The notes beneath the pieces are model-generated. The model did no database searches and had not been told where the DNA came from. It was given only the letters and a program-made list of their open reading frames with translations. From Hortaea werneckii (taxonomy: Eukaryota; Ascomycota; Dothideomycetes; Mycosphaerellales; Teratosphaeriaceae), in NCBI GenBank assembly GCA_037044905.1, contig JBAOKB010000074.1, positions 496,001-560,000 on the forward strand: a stretch of DNA of 64,000 nucleotides, given 5' to 3'. This document shows, in pieces, positions 54,836 through 64,000 of the stretch. The stretch's first letter is position 1. Each line of letters begins with the position of its first letter. A program made the position numbers and the translations under genes.

Positions 54836-55688
54836 ATGTCGGGGAGCTACCTCAACAGCAGCTACGGCCCTGGTAGCCCACGCCCCCTCTGGGGTCTTGA
54901 CTTCCAACTGTTCCCAGATGATGCCGTTGAAGACACAAATGCATTCGATGCCTTCTCACCGACCGCCGACAGTCAGCTTTCAAACACCCTGTGGCCAGGC
55001 AGTAGTGGCACTCTCGGGTCCAGTAGCTTTTCGTCCTTGAATCCCTCGGACATCTCTCCTGCTACTAGTAAGTGCCACCGCGCGTGGCTATTTGCTCAAC
55101 TGACAAGAACGCTTAGATTTGTCGAGTCACATATCCTCGACTTCGTCTCCATACATCTATTCGCCTTTCAGCAGGTCTCAGTCTTCGCCTGACATTCTTG
55201 CCTCTGTCGGACATGGAGCCTACGACAACTCCCTCCACCAAGATCACGTCGATGTTGACAATCTCCATATGCCTTGCAGCCATCAGCTTTTCGCTCCAAC
55301 TGCACCAAAGCCAAAGATACGCCTCGACCGCTTGCCTACTTCCGCACCTACCTCTGTATCACGTCGCAAGGGCTCAGCCCGTCACTCTTGCGACGTAGTC
55401 GATTGCGGTAAATCTTTCAGCCGCTTATCTGACCTTACGCGTCATATCAAGACTATACATGATACTGCTAGCGAGCACTATCACTGCAAAGCTATGGGGT
55501 GTCATCATCAGAACCGACGTCTAGACAAGATCAGGGAGCATTGCTTTAAGAAGCACGGAGAGAGATACGACTACTACACCCAGGACGACGAGGTCGCGAA
55601 GCTGCTAGGCTGCCACTTTGCAAACTGCCGTGACTTTGGCACTCGGTCGCGTCCGGACCGTTCGCAACGTAGAGGAGCGCGTCGTTGA
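54836..55688 (+). CDS. C2H2 zinc-finger protein
   Basis: Probable nuclear DNA-binding factor. Exons 54836-55067 and 55117-55688; 49 bp intron with donor GTAAGT and acceptor TTAG. Product 267 aa. The N-terminal half is Ser/Pro-rich. A basic segment SRRKGSARH leads into a first finger CDVVDCGKSF...HIKTIH (CX4C-X12-HX4H) and a second, less regular finger CKAMGCHHQ...HCFKKH. This tandem arrangement occurs in many small fungal regulators. The target is unknown. Confidence 0.82.
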
Positions 55689-56552
55689 ACACGATCGGAA
55701 CGCTGAGCTGTAGCGTGATGCCTACGCCGCTGACATGACACCCAACCCTTCTTGCCCTCCGGCGTGGTTCATTGAGCAGTGGCTCTCGCAGAAAGCGACT
55801 TTGCCTAGAAGCCACATTGGCAGAGACGAATCACTCCACCGTTGTCACGGCACCACATACCCTACGAGTATCGCCCTCCACCGTTGAAGCCTACACGAAC
55901 TACCGATGATGTCCGACCCTTTGCGACACGACCATCAAATTATTGATCAACTGTACTCGAAATTCCCACGCACATTTTGGAGGATTGAAGTGCCCATCAG
56001 TGGCGCCGGCGTTCGTGTGAAGGTTACAATGTTTGCCTAAATACCACTTGAGCTTATGAATGTACGACCACGCCCATTGCGCCTATATAGCATATGAACG
56101 ATTTCAGAACTTCCTCACAGAAGGACCAAGATGATCACATCAAAGTTACCCCGCAGGATGGTCATTTGCTATCTACTTCAACGTGCAGGCCTTCAAGACT
56201 CACTCACACCTATCAACGTCAGCGAACGCTTACTTATTAAGAGGCAAATACGTGAAAGCGGTTCACTGTAAAACGTAGGGTGTACTGGGACAACCACAAG
56301 ATTGTGAGCTGGCGCTTCGCATGGGAGGCGCGCTTGAGCTTTGGTATTATCTATCTAGTCCTGCGTTACCCTATGAACCGACTCCTGGCGCGATGCATAT
56401 GACGGTGGCAATGGTCTCCTTGAAGCCGTGTGCCTGAGCTGATCGTGGCTTATATCCTCATCGGCTCGTTACTGCATACCCTTCTCCACACTGTGTCCAG
56501 CGCTTCCTTTTCAATCTCCAGCTAGTTCAGCCGGGCGGGATTACTGAGACGC
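55689..56552. other. Convergent intergenic region
   Basis: Between the stop codons of the C2H2 gene and the thiolase. No features recognised. Confidence 0.5.
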
Positions 56553-58133
<1,581 letters not shown>

Positions 58134-61100
58134 ATGGACGACCTTTACGACGAGTTCGGTAACTACATCGGGGAGGAGCGCGAGAGCGACGAGGAGGAAG
58201 AGCAGGCGGCGGGGGTCTCAGGCGCGCAATATCTCGATGATGACGATGTGGTCGAGGATGCCGCAACCACCCAAGAGGTCATGGACCTTGACGATGAGGG
58301 GCCGTCCAATGCGGTGGTCTTGCACGAGGATAAGCAGTATTACCCATCCGCCTCGCAAGTCTACGGGCCGGATGTCGAGACGCTGGTTCAGGAAGAGGAT
58401 ACGCAGACTTTGCAGCAGCCCATAGTCCAGCCGGTGGAGACGAAGAAGTTCACGATCCAGGAGGAGGACCTACCGCCTGTTCATTTCGAGAGGAGCTTCA
58501 TGACGGATCTGATGCAGTTTCCCGAACAAGTCCGGAACATCGCATTAGTTGGGCACCTTCACCACGGCAAGACGAGCTTCCTCGATACGCTAGTCGCGCA
58601 AACCCACGACTTGAGCAAGCAGGAGGAGCTGAAGAAGCAGACTGGAGGCAAGAGAGGGGACGAGCAGATGCGGTACTCAGATACCCACATACTCGAGCGG
58701 GAACGTGGACTTTCGGTCAAATCCTCGCCAATGTCTCTACTACTGCAGGGAACGAGAGGCAAGAGTCATTTGATCAACATAATTGACACCCCGGGCCATG
58801 TCAATTTCGCGGACGAGGTCGCGGCCTCAATGCGCCTAGCAGACGGCGTGGTCCTGGTCGTTGACGTAGTTGAAGGTGTGCAGACGCAGACCGAGCTCGC
58901 TATCAAACATGCGGCTTTGGCAAATCTGCCCATGGTACTTTTGATCAACAAAATGGATCGCTTGATTCTGGAACTCAAGCTCCCTCCGGAGGACGCATAT
59001 TTCAAGCTTAAGCATGTCGTTGAAGAAGTCAACACTTGTATCGAGAACAGCATACCCGGTCGCGGCGAGCAGTTCCGTGTCTCCCCAGAAAAGGGCAACG
59101 TTGCCTTCAGCTGCTCTTCTATGGACTGGGTCTTCACTTTGCCATCTTTTGCCACCCTGTACGCGTCCTCATACCCCAACGCCGAGTTCGATGCGCAAGA
59201 GTTCGGAAAGAGGTTATGGGGCGATATCTTTTTCAACTCGCGCAGCAGAAAATTCACCCGGAAACCGCAAGAGGAAGGCGCGCGGAGGGGCTTCGTGCAT
59301 TTCGTCATGGAGCCGATTTACAAGCTCTACAGTCACACCATCTCTGAGAGCCCGGATGATTTGAAGCGCACACTTGCGGAGCTAGGTATTCAACTCAAGC
59401 CGAGTCAGCTCAAGAGCAATGCGAAGGAGCTATTGCGCTTGGTCTGCGCCCAGTTTTTTGGCCCTTGCTCTGGGTTTGTTGATATGGTCGTCTCTCATGT
59501 ACACTCTCCAAAGGATGGCGCAAAGAGAATGTTAGACAACTTCTACACTGGCCCCCAAGATACGCAAACCGCAACTTCGATGCTGGAATGTAATGCCGAA
59601 GGGCCCCTCGTCGTGCACGTTACCAAGCTTTTCAACACCTCGGATGCCAAGAGCTTTAATGCATTCGGTCGCGTCTTATCTGGAACTGCTCGTGCTGGTG
59701 ATAAAGTGCGCGTGCTAGGTGAAGGTTACAGTGTCGAAGATGAAGAAGACATGGTAAACGGGACGATTTCGGATGTTTGGATTGCCGAGAGCAGATACAA
59801 CGTGCCGGTCTCTGGAGTGCCAGCGGGAAACTATGTCTTGCTGGGTGGGGTGGACAACTCGATTGTGAAGAGTGCGACAATCGTGGCTCCAAAGCTCCCC
59901 GAAGACGAGGAGGCCTACATCTTCAAGCCTGTCACACATTTCTTCGAGAGCGTCTTCAAAATCGCGGTAGAGCCGATCAACCCAAGTGAACTACCAAAGA
60001 TGTTGGCAGGTCTGCGACAGCTCAACAAGTCTTATCCCTTACTCGTGACGAAGGTGGAGGAGAGCGGAGAACATGTGGTCCTTGGGACTGGAGAGCTATA
60101 TATGGATTGCGTACTCCACGACCTCCGAAAGCTGTACGCGCAGATGGATGTCAAGGTCTCGGATCCAGTGACACGATTTTGCGAAACATGCGTAGACCAA
60201 TCAGCCATCAAATGCTACGCCCTTACCCCCAACAAGAAGAATAAGATCACCATGGTCGCCGAACCGCTGGACGACGGTATCGCCGAGGACATCGAAACCG
60301 GCAAAGTCTCCATCAAGGACCCCGTAAGAAAAGTCGGCGCCTTCTTCGCCGAGAACTACGGCTACGACCTCCTCGCCTCCCGTAACATCTGGGCTTTCGG
60401 ACCTGAAGACATGGGTCCCAACATCCTGCAAAACGACACTCTACCTTCGGACGTCGACCAGAAGACTCTACGTTCTGTCCGGGACGGCATCCGACAGGGT
60501 TTCAGCTGGGGCACGCGGGAAGGACCTTTATGCGAGGAGCCTATCCGTAACGCCAAGTTCAAGATCACCAACGTCGAGCTAGCTAATGAGGCTATCTTCC
60601 GCGGTGGCGGACAGATTATCCCTACGGCTAGAAGGAGCGTGTACTCGAGTTTCCTCATGGCCAGTCCGAGGTTGATGGAGCCGGTATACTCTTGTACGAT
60701 GCTTGGCCCGGCCAATGCCGTCAGTGCTTTGTATACCGTGCTGGCGAGGCGGAGAGGACATGTGCTGAGTGACAGTCCCGTGCCGGGAACGCCATTGTAC
60801 AGTGTGAGAGGGCTGATCCCCGTGATTGATTCTTTCGGGTAGGTCATCATTCATTTGGAAAATGGGCAAAACGGAAAGCGCTAACTGTTGTCGTAGATTC
60901 GAAACCGACCTCCGCATCCACACACAAGGGCAGGCTACGCTTTCCCTCGTGTTTGACCGCTGGAGCACAGTCCCAGGCGACCCGCTCGACAAGTCAATCA
61001 AGTTGCGGCCATTAGAGCCTGCGAGCGCACAGGCGACGGCTAGGGATTTCGTTCTCAAGACGAGAAGAAGAAAGGGTTTGAGTGAGGATCTGAACGTGAC

Positions 61101-61161
61101 CAAGTATTTGGAGCCGGAGCTGGTGCGGCAATTGAGGGAAAGCGGCGTGCTAGATGCGTGA
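58134..61161 (+). CDS. SNU114: U5 snRNP GTPase Snu114 (EFTUD2)
   Basis: EF-2-like GTPase of the U5 snRNP that controls Brr2 in spliceosome activation and disassembly. Exons 58134-60838 and 60897-61161; 58 bp intron with donor GTAGGT and CTAAC branch, rebuilding VIDSFGFETDLR. Product 989 aa, close to human EFTUD2. An acidic N-terminal ~100 residues is followed by G1 GHLHHGKTSF (~140), G3 DTPGHVNF and G4 NKMDRL, then EF-2 domains II-V (YSCTMLGPANAVSALYTVLA near the end). The C terminus matches the family (LSEDLNVTKYLEPELV). It starts at MDDLYDEFGNYIG, the conserved N terminus. Confidence 0.97.
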
Positions 61162-61891
61162 GAAATTTCCTGGAAAAGGCTGAAAGAGAATGTCATTGAT
61201 GAGAGATAAGAGGAAGTTCAAGGCAAACGCTTTCTATGTCTGCAGTTACGGACCGGCCAACCTGGGCATGTGGGTCTGGAGGAGAATGGCGAAGAAAGGG
61301 CGTTTTCACTGGGAATCGGTGGGGTTTATTATAGTTGTCTTCGGGCAGCCGAAAGAGCGCGCTTGCCTTTACGCGCTGGCTAGATATGTATATGATGCCA
61401 AGATACAAGTTCTGGGCCCCGGGATGCAGGGGTTAGTCGGCGGTCCCATAGCTCTCATGTTGAACCTGTATCAACTTTCACAAGTTTCACCAGGATTGCC
61501 TTTGCTACAAGGTATGACTGGTTTTTGCCAGAAGGCTTCTCCCGGCCTATCGAATGCTTCTCATCTGAAAAGTTCGCTGCCACCTAGCTAGGGGCTCAGA
61601 CGAAAGTGCGGGAGAGGCGCATATGGTCAGCCCGGTCTCTGAACTTCGGACGTCGGTAAGATTGCATCAAAGCACACATCTGTAAGGCACCCAACAAGCT
61701 CATTCGAGAAGTTTCGTGGCGAAATCTGATGCCGCATCAAATCACATGACGATGCTCTGGACCGGAGATGGCTGTTTGACAGGGAAGGTGAGAATAATGC
61801 TGTAGACCGAGTGATTCTTAAGGCTGAGGACGGCGTGCCCAAGAGTGAAAGCTTGGGTCTTTGGAGTCATGGATTTTCAAGTGCGAACTAC
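61162..61891. other. Convergent intergenic region
   Basis: 3' flanks of SNU114 and the FarA-like gene. One 133-codon frame here has no recognisable features. Confidence 0.5.
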
Positions 61892-64000
61892 CTAGCCTCT
61901 TCTTTTATATTGGTTGTAAGAATTAGGATCCATACCATCATCCCGATATCGCTTGTTACCGTGTCCAGATACATAAGCTGTCGTGAAAGCATCCTGCCAC
62001 ATCAGTGGCGTCACCGTGGGTATTGGAGGCGTGGTCTCTGGAATGGCTGCCGCCCCATTATTAGGCACCTGCTGTGAACCATACATGGTCTGTTGGCTGG
62101 TGGGAGAATATTGGGAGTGCATGCCAGAGGCCGAGGCATGCGGCATCCTTGGACCACCAACTTGTGGTTGCGGCACCGGTTGAGGTGCGGGCGCACCTCC
62201 AAAGGCGGTGCTCCACTGCTGGAAGATCCCGGACGGATCCCATACCGGTGCTGGTGGCTGCTCGCTGTTGACAACAGGCTCCAATGGAAACGCCGATTGC
62301 GGTGCAGCGGTGACATGCGGCATGCTTCCGGTGTTGAATGAATTTGGTGCCATCTGGTATTTTGTTGTCGGGTACGCCATGGTAGATGGAGTTTGCATAC
62401 TCTGGGTTACGACCTGATCGATTTGTGGAGGATATTCAGAGGAAGGACTAATGGCCTTCGAAGAAGTAGTGCCAGGCAACTGAGCCCAGCTTGCAGCCCT
62501 TTGACTCTGGACGCTGGCGGAGTTATTTCTCAAGCCCGGTGGAGTGGCTTGATTCTCCATTGAGGGACTACGGAGGCCCATGGATGGCTTCAATTCAAAC
62601 GGCTTGCTTGTATCGTTGCTAAAGGCTTCCCGAAGTGCGTTGATTTGGGCTTGCATCTCGACAGCTGCGGAAGAAGTGCAATGTTCAAGCACGCGCATGT
62701 GTCTTGTGAAGAATGTGCGAGCTCGCGAGTTCAGATCAGGATCTGGGGAAGTGATTGCGGCCTGGAGTCGGTCAGTATCTGGAAGATGGCTCTCGTCCGC
62801 CTATACGCATCTCACTCACCAAATGTAACATTGCACAGGAAAGAACGCAGTAAATAGTGAAGTTAATTCCTCTTTGCATGAAATGCAGCCCATGAAGTCC
62901 GAAATCACGTAAGAGAGCTTCGTGTAGCTTGCAGATCATTGCAGCCGCATGTACGCACATGTCCAGATGGCGAACAAAGCCTTGATCACGCCGCTCAAGA
63001 AGTGCTTGCAGTTGCGGACGATGATGCATGACAAGAACAAGATGTTGATAGACATGAACATTGGCGAGGAAGTGGTCGTTTCCAAGCCAGGGTGGACTGT
63101 CGTCCGCAGGATAGTTTATACGCAAGTCGGATGGCATCGAGTTCAGCCAGTGGTCGATGTCTTCGTTGTGTTGAATGAAGGACGGGTCAAGAGCCCAATC
63201 CCTTTTGTAACGTCTCATGGAAAGCCACAGACGTGTGGTCATCATAATATTACGCCACCCTTGTGCCAAGTACGTGAACCGCCTCGAGGTCTGCTGCTCG
63301 AAAGAATCGACATCCGGTGAAGGCGGAGGGAGACTGAGATCCACACTCTCAATATCCACGGAGAAGTCGGTTCTACCTTGAGGCGAGCCAATCATGATCT
63401 CCAAGCCAAACAGTGTCTGCCAAATCCTTGTGCGTACGAGGCACTCTGATCTTGAAAAAGTGCACCCTCCGCTGAGACGATGCTGGTCCAGGTGTTCATT
63501 GAGACCAAGATCGCAACCCATGGTCACGACGTACTTTAGTGTCATCCATGACCGATAGAAGTAGCCTCTTCTCGGTACAAACTCCCGGGCCTTAGTCAAG
63601 AGTATCATGCCCTGGACAGTGCTCAGCCTTGGCACATCTTTGAAGCTCTCTTCATGCTTCGCGGCTAAAGCCAACCATCTTCGCGCTTCAATGGGTTGGT
63701 CCAGATACCGGGCTACGCAAGCAAAAATGCTCTCCAAGAGAAGGGGGGAGATGGACTGCCGTGCGGATCGCCACTGCTCATAGAACGCAGCTCTATTGAG
63801 CACCGGTGCATACGGATGTATATAGTTGAAAAAGTAGCCGAAATAGTCCATTGCTCGGGCTTCGGATGGCATCATCTCCGGTGGAATGCGTACGGTGGTA
63901 TCGGTGCCTACCGATGGTGGTAAGAGCACCTCCTCTTCGCCAATAGCAGGTGTTTCGGCCAGATTTTTTCTTTCGTTAGCGATATAAGGCGCAATGCTAG
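61892..64000 (-). CDS. FarA/CTF1-beta-type fungal transcription factor, 3' part
   Basis: Regulator of the Zn-cluster class resembling Aspergillus FarA and Fusarium cutinase transcription factor 1 beta, which control fatty-acid use. Exons 62820 to beyond 64000 and 62761-61892; 58 bp intron with donor GTGAGT. The splice joins MLHL to AAITSPDPDLN. The middle homology region (Fungal_trans) shows MDYFGYFFNYIHPYAPVL, SISPLLLESIFACVARYL, RRGYFYRSWMTLKYVV, RTRIWQTLFGLEIMIGSPQG and FMQRGINFTIYCVLSC. The Gln/Pro/Ser-rich tail ends near MWQDAFTTAYVSGHGNKRYR. The zinc cluster and start lie outside the window; the frame is open to the edge. Confidence 0.88.

Noticed and set aside
61190..61591. A 133-codon + strand frame after SNU114
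   Set aside because: No recognisable family and placed in a convergent 3' flank; likely chance.

Overview
The window looks like nuclear DNA of a filamentous ascomycete (Pezizomycotina; Dothideomycetes is my best guess, with low certainty). The reasons are short 46-90 bp introns with GTRNGT donors and CTAAC/CTGAC branch points, compact housekeeping genes (complex I 49 kDa subunit, RPAC1, Snu114, Ntr2, Caf120, Hap3), Zn-cluster and C2H2 regulators, and a large block mutated by RIP (repeat-induced point mutation).

Layout. Bases 1-10,250 are a gene-dense arm: mitochondrial phosphate carrier (+), a Par32/DUF3602 protein (+), an uncertain gene (-), RPAC1/RPC40 (-), NADH dehydrogenase 49 kDa subunit (+) and the CCAAT-binding subunit Hap3 (-). 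Bases 10,252-39,420 are a 29 kb transposon nest. Bases 39,421-41,056 show nothing recognisable. Bases 41,057-64,000 are a second gene arm: prefoldin 2 (-), Cmc2 (+), an F-box-like protein (+), Ntr2 (-), Caf120-like PH protein (+), an SRPBCC protein (+), a C2H2 factor (+), acetoacetyl-CoA thiolase (-), Snu114 (+) and the 3' part of a FarA/CTF1-beta-type transcription factor (-) running off the right edge.

The nest can be unrolled into four layers. The bottom layer is a RIP-ruined ~3.36 kb element with ~49 bp terminal inverted repeats exactly at the edges of the mutated block. Inside it is a RIP-ruined ~6.69 kb Ty3/gypsy chromovirus (+ strand, 169 bp LTRs). That element carries two insertions. 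One is a RIP-ruined 12.3 kb Ty3/gypsy chromovirus (- strand, 143 bp LTRs, target duplication TAAGG), in which a very long unidentified reading frame (~1,500 codons) follows the chromodomain. The other is a young, unmutated 6.8 kb chromovirus (- strand, 402 bp LTRs that look identical, target duplication TCTAG) with open gag and pol. The young element also has an antisense gene between pol and its 3' LTR that encodes a Zn(II)2Cys6-like cysteine cluster plus a coiled coil.

How the genes relate. Several host genes serve mitochondria (phosphate carrier, complex I subunit, Cmc2), and Hap3 belongs to the CCAAT complex that controls respiratory genes. Ntr2 and Snu114 act in splicing. Thiolase and a FarA-like regulator touch acetyl-CoA and lipid metabolism. 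These are ordinary neighbours in divergent or convergent arrangements, not a cluster. The unusual biology is in the transposon nest: the antisense cysteine-cluster gene, the giant extra frame of the 12.3 kb fossil, and a possible self-priming start and +1 gag-pol arrangement in the young element.
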